A DNA stretch of 64,000 bases from an uncultured Bacteroidota bacterium (lineage in GTDB: Bacteria; Bacteroidota; Bacteroidia; Flavobacteriales; Flavobacteriaceae): positions 1-64,000 of the forward strand of contig CACJHI010000001.1 in the NCBI GenBank assembly GCA_902593165.1, written 5' to 3'. This document shows positions 1-7,857 of the stretch, in pieces. Under the pieces are notes generated by a model. That model was given only the letters and a program-made list of their open reading frames with translations. It searched no databases and was not told the origin of the DNA. Position numbers and translations under genes: made by a program. Position 1 is the first letter of the stretch; every line of letters begins with the position of its first letter.

Positions 1-419
1 TTGAAATTTCTAGATTCTATAATGTTTACGGTCCAGGAGAAAATATTGACGAAAAATTTGGTAATGTAATTGGTATTTGGATATCACAAATAAAAAAAAA
101 TCAACCAGTCTCAATTGTTGGTGATGGTAAACAAAAAAGAGATTTCATACACATTTTTGATTTGGTGGATGGTCTAATTAAAATAGCAGAAACTAACATA
201 AGTAATGCTGATGCCTGGGAATTGGGAACAGGACTAAACTACAGTATAAATGAGTTATTTGGGTTTTTTAACAAAAAGTTTAAAATAAAGAGTATTTATA
301 TTCCGGACCAACCAGGTAATTACAAAAAAACATTAAGAATTAATGATGATGCATTAAAGTTATTAAATTGGAAACCAAAGGATAGATTAAAAAGCCATAT
401 TGAAAACTTAAATATTTGA
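1..419 (+). CDS. NAD-dependent epimerase/dehydratase (extended SDR), 3' part
   Basis: The reading frame is open from base 3, upstream of the ATG used in the ORF track, so the gene is truncated at the 5' side by the window edge. The extra residues read RFYNVYGPGE and later VGDGKQKRDFIHI, which are the substrate-domain signatures of extended short-chain dehydrogenases such as UDP-glucose 4-epimerase and related sugar-nucleotide epimerases. The Rossmann NAD-binding half lies outside the window, so the exact substrate cannot be assigned. Its TGA stop overlaps the TTG start of the next gene, suggesting translational coupling. A role in surface polysaccharide or LPS sugar synthesis is inferred from the family. 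Confidence 0.85.
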   Translation, partial: EISRFYNVYGPGENIDEKFGNVIGIWISQIKKNQPVSIVGDGKQKRDFIHIFDLVDGLIKIAETNISNADAWELGTGLNYSINELFGFFNKKFKIKSIYIPDQPGNYKKTLRINDDALKLLNWKPKDRLKSHIENLNI

Positions 420-1603
420 AAAAAATTGGTATCATAGGTGGAGGAATATTAGGTTTAAGCCTAGGCTATAACTTAGCACTAAAAAAAAAATACTCAATCC
501 ATATTTATGAAAAAGAAGATGAGTTGGGGAAACACCAATCAGGAAATAATAGCGGTGTACTTCATTGTGGGCTTAGCTATAATCCAGGATCATTAAAAGC
601 AAAATTATCAATGGAAGGCATCTCAAAGATGGTAGCATTCTGTAAAATGCATCACATTGATCATGATATTTGTGGAAAGCTTGTTGTTGCTACCAATGAG
701 GATGAAATCAAATCACTACAAAATTTAGCTAAAAGAGGAGTAATGAATGGACTTAGTGGTTTAAGAATGTTAAATAAAAAAGAGCAAATAAAAAGAGAAC
801 CAAATATTAATTCTTTAAAATCTTTACTTGTCCCCGGAGAAGGGATTGTCAATTTTAATCAAGTAATGAATAAATTATCTGAAATTATTAAGGGTGAGGG
901 GGGGAGTATCTTTTTAAACTCACCAGTAAAAAAAATTATTAATCAAAATAATTCTACAATAATAGTCTCAGATAAAAGTGAACATAATTATGATATAATA
1001 ATTAATTGTACTGGCTTATTTTCTGATAGAACTTATACTTCAATCACAGATCAAAAATCACCAATTAAAATAATCCCTTTTAGAGGTGAGTACTTGAAGA
1101 TTAAGAGTCGATATAAAGATATATTCAATCACTTAATTTACCCTGTTCCTAATTCAGACTATCCTTTCTTAGGAGTCCATTTTACAAGAATGATAAATGG
1201 TGATAAAGAGGTAGGCCCTAATGCTGTTCTTGCCTTTAAAAGGGAAGGTTATAAAAATGTAGATATATCAGTATATGATACTTTAGATAGCATATTCTAC
1301 AAAGGGTTTTTAAATTTTTTAAGAAATAATTTTAATTTTGCAATCGGTGAGTTTTCAAGTTCAATTTTTTTATCATCTTTTGTAAAAAAAGCAAAAAAAT
1401 TAATACCAGAAGTAAAAGCTGAGATGTTTGAAAAAGGAAACTCAGGTGTAAGAGCTCAGGCAATGGACTCAAATGGTGAATTAATCATGGACTTTAAAAT
1501 AATAAAACAAAATAATCAAATTCATATTCTTAATGCCCCTTCACCAGGAGCAACTGCCTCACTGTCTATTGCTGACTATATTATTGAGAATCATCTAAAC
1601 TAA
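416..1603 (+). CDS. lhgO: L-2-hydroxyglutarate oxidase (FAD-dependent)
   Basis: The 395-residue protein has an N-terminal FAD-binding GIIGGGILG motif (residues 5-13) and the family block HQSGNNSGVLHCGL (40-53) typical of LhgO/YgaF enzymes, in the DAO superfamily. The C-terminal GNSGVRAQ and PSPGATAS segments also fit. LhgO oxidises L-2-hydroxyglutarate to 2-oxoglutarate at the membrane. The start is TTG, overlapping the stop of the epimerase as TTGA. The alternative, a generic FAD amino-acid oxidase, is less likely because the HQSG block is specific. Why it follows a sugar epimerase is not obvious. Confidence 0.85.
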   Translation: MKKIGIIGGGILGLSLGYNLALKKKYSIHIYEKEDELGKHQSGNNSGVLHCGLSYNPGSLKAKLSMEGISKMVAFCKMHHIDHDICGKLVVATNEDEIKSLQNLAKRGVMNGLSGLRMLNKKEQIKREPNINSLKSLLVPGEGIVNFNQVMNKLSEIIKGEGGSIFLNSPVKKIINQNNSTIIVSDKSEHNYDIIINCTGLFSDRTYTSITDQKSPIKIIPFRGEYLKIKSRYKDIFNHLIYPVPNSDYPFLGVHFTRMINGDKEVGPNAVLAFKREGYKNVDISVYDTLDSIFYKGFLNFLRNNFNFAIGEFSSSIFLSSFVKKAKKLIPEVKAEMFEKGNSGVRAQAMDSNGELIMDFKIIKQNNQIHILNAPSPGATASLSIADYIIENHLN

Positions 1604-1649
1604 GCTCCTAAATTAACGTCTAAAAGAGAACTATATTAAGCAATAAATA

Positions 1650-1679
1650 TTGCATATTTTAATAATTAGTTTAATTTTG
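1650..1679 (+). promoter_or_regulatory. Bacteroidetes-type promoter for rplU-rpmA
   Basis: ATTG ending at 1652 is followed after 19 nt by TAATTTTG (1672-1679). This matches the Bacteroidetes housekeeping promoter pattern TTTG-N19-TAnnTTTG recognised by the primary sigma factor of this phylum. The rplU ATG lies 17 nt after the -7 element, implying a leader of only about 10 nt. Confidence 0.7.
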
Positions 1680-1696
1680 CAATTCAAAAATTAATA

Positions 1697-2158
1697 ATGT
1701 ACGCAGTAGTTGAAATACAAGGGAGCCAATTCAAAGTTGAAAAAGATCAAAAACTTTTTGTAAACAGAATTGATGCAAAAGAAGGCTCAAATATTTCTTT
1801 TGATAATGTCCTTTTAGTTGATGATGGAAAAAAAGTTCAAGTTGGTAAGCCAAATTTATCTGGCACATCAGTTGAAGCTAAAGTCCTTAACCACAAGAAA
1901 GATGATAAGGTTATTGTTTTTAAAAAGAAAAGACGTAAAGGTTACAAAGTAAAAAACGGTCATAGACAAGCAATAACTGAAATTATTATTCAAGGTATAA
2001 AAGAGAAAAAGACTACTCCAAAAAAAGATTTAGACACTGCAAAGAAGACAACAGCTTCAAAGAAGGCAACAGCTTCAAAGAAGGCAACGGCTGCAAAGAA
2101 GGCAACGGCTGCAAAGAAGACAACGGCTTCAAAGAAAACAACAGCTGCAAAAAAATAA
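1697..2158 (+). CDS. rplU: 50S ribosomal protein L21 with Lys/Ala/Thr repeat tail
   Basis: Residues 1-103 are a standard L21 (MYAVVEIQGSQFKV start, KVIVFKKKRRKGYKVKNGHRQ block). L21 binds 23S rRNA in the large subunit. The protein is 153 residues against about 103 in E. coli. The excess is a low-complexity tail from residue 114, built from hexapeptides of the form A-A/S-K-K-A/T-T. Such a basic tail probably contacts rRNA or is disordered. It is followed after 6 nt by rpmA, the usual L21-L27 pairing, and a good promoter lies just upstream. Confidence 0.97.
   Translation: MYAVVEIQGSQFKVEKDQKLFVNRIDAKEGSNISFDNVLLVDDGKKVQVGKPNLSGTSVEAKVLNHKKDDKVIVFKKKRRKGYKVKNGHRQAITEIIIQGIKEKKTTPKKDLDTAKKTTASKKATASKKATAAKKATAAKKTTASKKTTAAKK
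2036..2155 (+). repeat. 18-bp in-frame tandem repeat in rplU
   Basis: About 6.7 imperfect copies of an 18-bp unit resembling GCTTCAAAGAAGGCAACA encode the hexapeptide repeats at the C terminus of L21. The period is a multiple of three, so copy-number changes keep the frame. Copies differ mainly at A/S and A/T codons. Confidence 0.9.
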
Positions 2159-2164
2159 TTAGTT

Positions 2165-2425
2165 ATGGCACATAAAAAAGGAGTTGGTAGTTCAAAAAAT
2201 GGTAGAGAATCTGAGTCGAAACGACTTGGTGTTAAAATATTTGGTGGACAATTTGCTAAGGCTGGTAATATAATTGTAAGGCAGAGAGGGACTGTCCATA
2301 ACCCTGGAGAAAACGTTTACCTTGGAAAGGATCACACACTTCATGCTAAAATTGATGGTATTGTTACGTTCAAAAAGAAGTCAAACAATAAATCTTTTGT
2401 CTCAATAGAGCCAGTTAAGGCTTAA
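2165..2425 (+). CDS. rpmA: 50S ribosomal protein L27
   Basis: This 86-residue protein starts [24 protein letters not shown], the hallmark of L27, whose N-terminal arm reaches the peptidyl transferase centre. The length is normal. The N terminus is the direct AHKK form, with no Firmicutes-type cleavable extension. It is co-transcribed with rplU. Its TAA stop shares a TTAA palindrome with the stop of convergent ahcY, a 4-bp overlap. Confidence 0.98.
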   Translation: MAHKKGVGSSKNGRESESKRLGVKIFGGQFAKAGNIIVRQRGTVHNPGENVYLGKDHTLHAKIDGIVTFKKKSNNKSFVSIEPVKA

Positions 2426-3744
2426 TATCTATAATATTCTGGTTTGTATGGTCCATTAACCTGGACACCAATATATTTAGCTTGATCTTCTGATAAGTCC
2501 TCAAGTTCTACTCCAAGTTTATCTAAATGAAGCTTAGCAACCATTTCGTCTAAGTTCTTAGGTAGCATGTAAACTTTGTTTTCATAGCTTTTAGAGTTAC
2601 TCCATAACTCTATTTGAGCAAGCACTTGGTTTGTAAAAGAGTTACTCATTACAAAGCTTGGATGTCCTGTAGCACAACCTAAATTTACAAGCCTACCCTC
2701 AGCCAATATTATTATTTCTTTATCCTTATTTATCCTGTATGAATCAACTTGAGGTTTAATTGTAGTCTTATTATCACCAAAGTTAGATTCCAACCAATTC
2801 ATGTCTATTTCATTATCAAAATGTCCTATGTTACAGACTATGGTTTTATCTTTCATCTTCATAAAAGAATTTTGATTAACAATATCTTTATTACCTGTAG
2901 CAGTCACAACAATATCTGCATTTGCAACTACATTTTCCAGTCTTTTAACTTCAAATCCATCCATCGATGCCTGAAGTGCACAAATTGGATCTATCTCGGT
3001 AACTGTAACTATTGATCCAGCTCCCCTAAAGGATGCAGCAGTTCCTTTTCCAACATCTCCATATCCACATACAACTACTTTTTTCCCAGCAAGCATGATA
3101 TCAGTTGCTCTTCTAACAGCATCTACTGCACTTTCTTTACAACCATACTTGTTATCAAATTTAGATTTTGTGACAGAATCATTCACATTAATAGCAGGCA
3201 TGGGTAGTGTACCATTTTTCATTCTATCATATAATCTATGAACACCAGTAGTAGTTTCTTCTGAAAGTCCTTTAATACCTGCCACAAGTTCTGGATAATC
3301 ATCTAAAACCATATTAGTTAAATCACCACCATCGTCTAAAATCAGATTAAGTGGCTTCTTTTCTTCTCCAAAAAATAATGTCTGTTCTATACACCAGTTA
3401 AATTCTTCTTCTGTCATTCCCTTCCATGCATAGACAGGTATGCCATTGGCAGCAACTGCAGCAGCAGCATGATCTTGAGTTGAGAAAATATTACAAGAAC
3501 TCCATGTTACTTCTGCACCTAGATCAACAAGTGTTTCAATAAGTACAGCTGTCTGAATTGTCATATGAAGACAACCTGCAATTCTAGCATCTTTAAGTGG
3601 TTTGTCTTTTTTAAACTTTTTTCTTAAAGCCATAAGACCAGGCATTTCAGCCTCAGCTAGCTTAATCTCTTTTCTTCCCCATTCTGCAAGAGAAATATCT
3701 TTAACTTTATATGCAGTATATTTATTATCAGTCTTATTCTTCAT
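2422..3744 (-). CDS. ahcY: Adenosylhomocysteinase (SAH hydrolase)
   Basis: The 440-residue protein shows the S-adenosylhomocysteine hydrolase signatures: [15 protein letters not shown] near residue 82, the NAD-binding [15 protein letters not shown] around 225, GHFDNEID, and the C-terminal [19 protein letters not shown]...YKPEYYRY. It cleaves SAH to adenosine and homocysteine, removing the product inhibitor of methyltransferases in the cytoplasm. The gene has its own strong Bacteroidetes promoter and is convergent with rpmA. No SAH riboswitch is visible in the 47-bp upstream gap. Confidence 0.97.
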   Translation of the reverse strand: MKNKTDNKYTAYKVKDISLAEWGRKEIKLAEAEMPGLMALRKKFKKDKPLKDARIAGCLHMTIQTAVLIETLVDLGAEVTWSSCNIFSTQDHAAAAVAANGIPVYAWKGMTEEEFNWCIEQTLFFGEEKKPLNLILDDGGDLTNMVLDDYPELVAGIKGLSEETTTGVHRLYDRMKNGTLPMPAINVNDSVTKSKFDNKYGCKESAVDAVRRATDIMLAGKKVVVCGYGDVGKGTAASFRGAGSIVTVTEIDPICALQASMDGFEVKRLENVVANADIVVTATGNKDIVNQNSFMKMKDKTIVCNIGHFDNEIDMNWLESNFGDNKTTIKPQVDSYRINKDKEIIILAEGRLVNLGCATGHPSFVMSNSFTNQVLAQIELWSNSKSYENKVYMLPKNLDEMVAKLHLDKLGVELEDLSEDQAKYIGVQVNGPYKPEYYRY

Positions 3745-3760
3745 AATTATATTTATGATG

Positions 3761-3792
3761 CAAAAATAAACTTAAAAATCAATTATATCAAA
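3761..3792 (-). promoter_or_regulatory. Bacteroidetes-type promoter for ahcY
   Basis: On the minus strand TTTG (complement of 3789-3792) is followed after 20 nt by TATTTTTG (complement of 3761-3768), a full match to TTTG-N19/20-TAnnTTTG. The -33 box includes the first base of the divergent 3792 gene's start codon, so the two transcripts start very close together. Confidence 0.7.
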
Positions 3793-4406
3793 TGCCATTT
3801 CTTAAAGATTTCATAATAAATCAGAATACAAAAATTAAGTTATGGGAGGTTCATCTAGGTGAACTGAATTACCAAGGTTTAGATGAGCATGATACTGACC
3901 TTATAAAATTGAAGAAAAATGACCTAGCTAAAGAACAATTTTTGGCTGTAAGGAAGACCTTAGAACTTGAGAACCCAAATTTTAAAATAAGATATGATAA
4001 AACAGGGATGCCCTCAATTAACTCAGATTTAAATATATCAATATCACATTCAAACTTTATGGCAGCTGTTGTTTTTTCAAGTATAAGTAAAACAGGTATT
4101 GATATTGAGCTAAAAGACACTAAAATTGTCAATATTAAAGATAAGTTTCTCAATGAATCTGAAAAGCTAAATGCTGAATATGAAACTAATATTGATTATT
4201 TAACAAAGATATGGACGGCAAAGGAATCTATCTACAAGGCACTTGGAATAAAGGGTATTTCTTTCTCGGACAATATTATAATTAAAAAATTATCAAATAA
4301 TAGAGGCATAGGACATTATATAAACGGAAAAGAAAATGATAAATTTGATTTGATTTTTTTTTCAATAGATGATTATATCCTTTGTTATGCTCAATCAAAC
4401 AATTAA
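3792..4406 (+). CDS. 4'-phosphopantetheinyl transferase (Sfp-like)
   Basis: The 204-residue protein contains ISISHS (82-87), GIDIE (102-106) with the Mg-binding Asp104/Glu106, and WTAKES (141-146). This is the diagnostic set of the Sfp/AcpT phosphopantetheinyl transferase superfamily. It transfers the CoA phosphopantetheine arm to carrier-protein serines, probably fatty-acid ACP. No polyketide or NRPS genes occur in the window, so a housekeeping or accessory ACP target is inferred. It is the first gene of a tightly packed run with the PnuC-like transporter. Confidence 0.88.
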   Translation: MPFLKDFIINQNTKIKLWEVHLGELNYQGLDEHDTDLIKLKKNDLAKEQFLAVRKTLELENPNFKIRYDKTGMPSINSDLNISISHSNFMAAVVFSSISKTGIDIELKDTKIVNIKDKFLNESEKLNAEYETNIDYLTKIWTAKESIYKALGIKGISFSDNIIIKKLSNNRGIGHYINGKENDKFDLIFFSIDDYILCYAQSNN

Positions 4407-4408
4407 TT

Positions 4409-5035
4409 ATGAGTGATATAATTGATTTTTTATTTTCTCAGTACTCAACTTATTCAGATACATTTATTTTTCTTGAAATTTTTGCAGTAGGAATGAACAT
4501 TATTAGCGTTGTATATGCAAAACAAAATAATATTTTGGTATATCCAACAGGACTTATTGGAACAGGAATATTTGTTTATATACTTTTTAATTTCTCTCTT
4601 TTAGGTGATATGATAATTAATGGATACTTCTTTATCATGTCCATCTATGGATGGTATTATTGGTCAAGAAAAAAGGATGAAGTATTTATAAATAATGTTT
4701 CTAGACTTGAAAAAAGGGAATATATACAATTAATCTTTTTAGCTGTAGGAAGCCTTCTTTTCATCTATTTTATATACGTTCAGTTTGATAAATGGAACAG
4801 TTGGACAGCATATGTTGATAATATAACCACTGCTATTTTCTTTGTTGCTATGTGGTTAATGGCTAAGAGGAAAGTTGAAAGTTGGATATTCTGGATTATA
4901 GGAGATTTAATAACAGTTCCTCTTTATTTCTATAAAGGATTGACAATTTCCTCACTTCAGTATATTATTTTTACAGTGTTAGCAATATTAGGCTACATAT
5001 CATGGAAAAAAATCTTACTCAAAACGAATCATTAA
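4409..5035 (+). CDS. pnuC: PnuC-family vitamin-precursor transporter (NMN/nicotinamide riboside, or thiamine-type PnuT)
   Basis: A polytopic protein of about 208 residues with the PnuC family blocks IMSIYGWYYWSRKK and the C-terminal TTAIFFVAMWLMAKRKVESW...GDLITVPLYFYKGL. PnuC proteins are inner-membrane facilitators whose substrate is trapped by a downstream kinase. I chose ATG 4409 (MSDIIDFLF), because the track start at 4382 lies inside the upstream gene and adds nine residues unlike the family. It overlaps the next gene by 34 bp. Family members linked to TPP riboswitches (PnuT) carry thiamine. The riboswitch-controlled receptor downstream makes that substrate plausible here, but sequence alone does not decide. 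Confidence 0.85.
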   Translation: MSDIIDFLFSQYSTYSDTFIFLEIFAVGMNIISVVYAKQNNILVYPTGLIGTGIFVYILFNFSLLGDMIINGYFFIMSIYGWYYWSRKKDEVFINNVSRLEKREYIQLIFLAVGSLLFIYFIYVQFDKWNSWTAYVDNITTAIFFVAMWLMAKRKVESWIFWIIGDLITVPLYFYKGLTISSLQYIIFTVLAILGYISWKKILLKTNH

Positions 5036-5571
5036 TTAAGAGGGTTGTTATTTGTGGTCCTGAATCAACAGGTAAGTCAACTTTGACAGTAAAACTTGCA
5101 TCCTATTTTAAGACTAACTACGTGAGTGAATATGCAAGAGATTATCTTCAAAGTAAATGGGATGATAAAAAAGAAGTATGTAATAAAGAAGATCTAATAA
5201 AGATAGCTAAAGGTCAAGTTGAAAGAGAAAACACTAATATTAACAATTCTAATAAATTACTATTTTGTGATACGAACATTTTAACAACTATTGCATGGTC
5301 AAAAACTCATTTTGATGGATTCTGTGATCCATGGCTTATTAAACAATCAAAATTATTAAAATATGACTATTACCTAATTCTTAATACAGATACTTCATGG
5401 ATAAGAGATGATTTAAGAGATAGACCAAATGATCGTAAAAAAATGTTTTCTGCTCATAAAGAGGAACTTAAGCTATGCCACGTAAAATTTGATATAATTA
5501 CCGGTTCAGATTTTGAAGAAAGATTTCAACAAGCCATAGATCTAATTAAAAAAAAAATTAACTTTGATTAA
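5002..5571 (+). CDS. NadR-like P-loop kinase (ribosylnicotinamide kinase-type domain)
   Basis: The 189-residue ATPase has Walker A GPESTGKST (19-27), SEYARDYL, the GQVERENT segment, a DTNILTT Walker-B-like strand and RPNDRK, as in the C-terminal kinase domain of NadR. The adenylyltransferase half of NadR is absent, and a separate nadD lies at 35340. It overlaps pnuC by 34 bp, so the two are translationally coupled. Known NadR domains phosphorylate nicotinamide riboside. Given the riboswitch neighbour, phosphorylation of another incoming vitamin such as thiamine is an alternative (inference). Confidence 0.75.
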   Translation: MEKNLTQNESLIKRVVICGPESTGKSTLTVKLASYFKTNYVSEYARDYLQSKWDDKKEVCNKEDLIKIAKGQVERENTNINNSNKLLFCDTNILTTIAWSKTHFDGFCDPWLIKQSKLLKYDYYLILNTDTSWIRDDLRDRPNDRKKMFSAHKEELKLCHVKFDIITGSDFEERFQQAIDLIKKKINFD

Positions 5572-5642
5572 AATTGGGGTGCTTAAAGTAAGCTGAGATT
5601 AAACCCATAGAACTTAGACAGGTAATACTGTGAAAGGAATTT
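5571..5642 (+). promoter_or_regulatory. TPP (thiamine pyrophosphate) riboswitch, THI element
   Basis: The segment contains the conserved THI-box parts in order: GGGGTGC (5576-5582), CTGAGA (5593-5598), ACCC (5603-5606), GAACTTA (5610-5616) and GGTAATACTGTG (5621-5632). A short P3 pairs GCTT with AAGC, P5 pairs ACAG with CTGT, and a closing P1 pairs AAATT (5571-5575) with AATTT (5638-5642). The 3' P1 arm borders the AAAGGA ribosome-binding sequence 7 nt before the receptor ATG, so translational control is likely. The 5' arm starts at the last base of the previous stop codon. Confidence 0.92.
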
Positions 5643-5645
5643 ATT

Positions 5646-7802
5646 ATGAAAAAATACTTCTTTTTTGTACTAATTAGTGCAAATATCTACTCACAAAATA
5701 TTCAAAATAATCAATTACTAGATTCAATTGCTGATATTGTTAATCTAGATGAAGTTACTGTAAACTCACTTAGAGCAAAGGATAACTCTCCAGTACCATT
5801 TGTAAATATTTCAAAAAAAGATCTAGAGAACACAAACTTAGCTCAAGACCTACCAACGCTTTTAAAGAACACACCATCAGTATTAACAACTTCTGACTCA
5901 GGCTCAGGTATTGGATACTCTTCAATAAGAGTAAGAGGCTCTGATCAATCAAGAGTTAATGTGACCATAAATGGAGTTCCATATAATGATTCAGAGTCAA
6001 TGAGTGTTTATTGGGTTAATTTACCAGATTTTGCATCTTCAATTGAAAGTATACAAATTCAAAGGGGAGTAGGTACATCAACAAATGGCTCTGCCGCTTT
6101 TGGTGGGAGTATAAATATTCAAACAAATGCAGCATCAGATGTTGCATTATTTGAAATAAATAATTCACTTGGCAGTTTTAACTCTGTAAAAAATTCTGTT
6201 AGTTTTTCAACTGGATTTATAAATGACAAATTTGAATTATCAGGAAGATTATCTAGAATTAAATCTGGAGGTTACATTGATAGATCTGGATCTAAACTTC
6301 GATCCTATTTTTTACAAGGGATCTACAAAGACTCAAATACTTTAATAAAATTATTGAATTTTGCAGGACATGAAATTACAGACCAGGCATGGTTTGGGAT
6401 TGATTCCTCTACTTTAGAATCAAATCGAAGATATAATCCAGCAGGAGAATACTATGATAAAAATGGAAATGTTTTGTATTATGATAATCAGGATGATAAT
6501 TATAAGCAAGATCATTATCAACTACATTGGAACCAAGACTATGAAAATGGATGGATTTCAAATTTTGGACTTCACTATACTTATGGTCGAGGATTTTTTG
6601 AAAATTATAATTTAGCTTTTGATAGCAACTCATCAGATAATATTGATAGAAGATGGTTAGATAATGATTTCTATGGTTTAATATTTAGCTTTAATAATGG
6701 CTCTGATGATTATAATGCAATAATTGGTGGATCATACAATAAGTATGAAGGGGAGCATTTTGGAGAATATTTGTGGAGTGCAGGTTCTAATCAATTAAGC
6801 AATTTTAAAGAAAGATTTTATAGTGATTATGGAAATAAGTCAGAACTTAATTTCTACGCAAAGCTTGATTATTATTTATCTAAAAACTTATCTATATATG
6901 GAGACGTTCAGTATAGAAATATAGATTACAATGCTAGTATTACTCCTTATTCTGTTATCTCAGGGTATGTTGAGCAGGGATATGACAAAATTGATAAAAA
7001 ATTTAATTTTTTTAATCCTAAAATTGGACTTAACTATAATCATAATGAAAATAATCAATTCTATATTTCTTATGCAAGAGCTCAAAGAGAACCAACTCGT
7101 GCAGATTATGCAAATGGAAGTCCAAACCCAGAAAAACTTGATGACTTTGAGTTAGGATGGCGAAGAAACTTTAATAGCTTCTCTATAAATTTAAATGCTT
7201 TTTATATGTTATATGATGACCAGTTAGTATTAACTGGTGAAAGAGATATTAATGGCTATGAAATCAGAACAAATGTTGGTGAATCATATAGATTAGGGCT
7301 AGAGATTGACACTAGATTATTCATCAATTCAAGTCTAGATATCGAGTCAAACCTTTCAATAAGTGAAAACAAAAACAAAAATTTATTTTTCAGTTTCGAC
7401 GGAGAGTTAAAGGACTATGGAAATACAGATATAGCCTACTCCCCTAAGTTTATCGCTAATAATATTATTAATTTTTACCCTAATGATAAAACCTCAGTCT
7501 CATTAAGATCTAATTACATAAGCGAACAGTTTTTTGCACAAACAAATTCTCCTATCTCTAAGTTGGATTCTTTCTTTACAAATGACTTAAATCTTTCACA
7601 TGAAATTTATTTAAATGATTTTGTTGATGAATTAAAAATTAAATTATTGATAAATAACATTTTTGACCTAGAATATACTAGTTACGGGGGGTATTACACA
7701 TATGATGTTCCAGAGGGAAATAGTTTAAAAACATATGAAGGAACTTATTATTATCCTCAATCTGGTATAAACCTTCTATTGGGTATAGATATTAAGTTTT
7801 AA
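5646..7802 (+). CDS. TonB-dependent outer-membrane receptor, probable thiamine transporter
   Basis: The 718-residue protein has a signal peptide (about 1-16, cut near YSQ), a TonB-box-like LDEVTVN (34-40), a plug with IRVRGSDQSRVNVTINGVPYND and IQRGVGTSTNGSAAFGGSINI, and a long beta-rich barrel. It ends with a C-terminal aromatic residue (GIDIKF), as needed for barrel insertion. It imports a small ligand across the outer membrane using TonB/ExbBD energy. A TPP riboswitch immediately upstream identifies the likely ligand as thiamine or a thiamine derivative. A hairpin terminator follows. Confidence 0.93.
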   Translation: MKKYFFFVLISANIYSQNIQNNQLLDSIADIVNLDEVTVNSLRAKDNSPVPFVNISKKDLENTNLAQDLPTLLKNTPSVLTTSDSGSGIGYSSIRVRGSDQSRVNVTINGVPYNDSESMSVYWVNLPDFASSIESIQIQRGVGTSTNGSAAFGGSINIQTNAASDVALFEINNSLGSFNSVKNSVSFSTGFINDKFELSGRLSRIKSGGYIDRSGSKLRSYFLQGIYKDSNTLIKLLNFAGHEITDQAWFGIDSSTLESNRRYNPAGEYYDKNGNVLYYDNQDDNYKQDHYQLHWNQDYENGWISNFGLHYTYGRGFFENYNLAFDSNSSDNIDRRWLDNDFYGLIFSFNNGSDDYNAIIGGSYNKYEGEHFGEYLWSAGSNQLSNFKERFYSDYGNKSELNFYAKLDYYLSKNLSIYGDVQYRNIDYNASITPYSVISGYVEQGYDKIDKKFNFFNPKIGLNYNHNENNQFYISYARAQREPTRADYANGSPNPEKLDDFELGWRRNFNSFSINLNAFYMLYDDQLVLTGERDINGYEIRTNVGESYRLGLEIDTRLFINSSLDIESNLSISENKNKNLFFSFDGELKDYGNTDIAYSPKFIANNIINFYPNDKTSVSLRSNYISEQFFAQTNSPISKLDSFFTNDLNLSHEIYLNDFVDELKIKLLINNIFDLEYTSYGGYYTYDVPEGNSLKTYEGTYYYPQSGINLLLGIDIKF

Positions 7803-7808
7803 ACAAAA

Positions 7809-7823
7809 TATTTTGTAAATTAG
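7809..7823 (+). promoter_or_regulatory. Candidate -7 region upstream of greA
   Basis: TATTTTGTAAATTAG occurs here and, base for base, at 14458-14472 upstream of tadA. TATTTTG resembles the TAnnTTTG -7 element with one base fewer. The weaker fit and the terminator between this site and greA keep confidence low. Confidence 0.3.
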
Positions 7824-7832
7824 TGTTACATG

Positions 7833-7854
7833 TCCCCTTTAATAGGGGATTTTT
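7833..7854 (+). terminator. Rho-independent terminator after the TonB receptor
   Basis: TCCCC (7833-7837) and GGGGA (7845-7849) form a 5-bp GC-rich stem with a 7-nt loop, followed directly by five T residues. In a sequence this AT-rich the stem stands out. It separates the riboswitch-controlled receptor from greA. Confidence 0.7.
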
Positions 7855-7857
7855 GCA

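Noticed and set aside
2036-2155. Possible CRISPR-like or minisatellite array
   Set aside because: The repeat has no unique spacers, keeps a coding frame and is translated as the L21 tail.
4382-4408. N-terminal extension of pnuC
   Set aside because: The nine residues come from the preceding gene's sequence and precede a natural MSDIIDFLF start.
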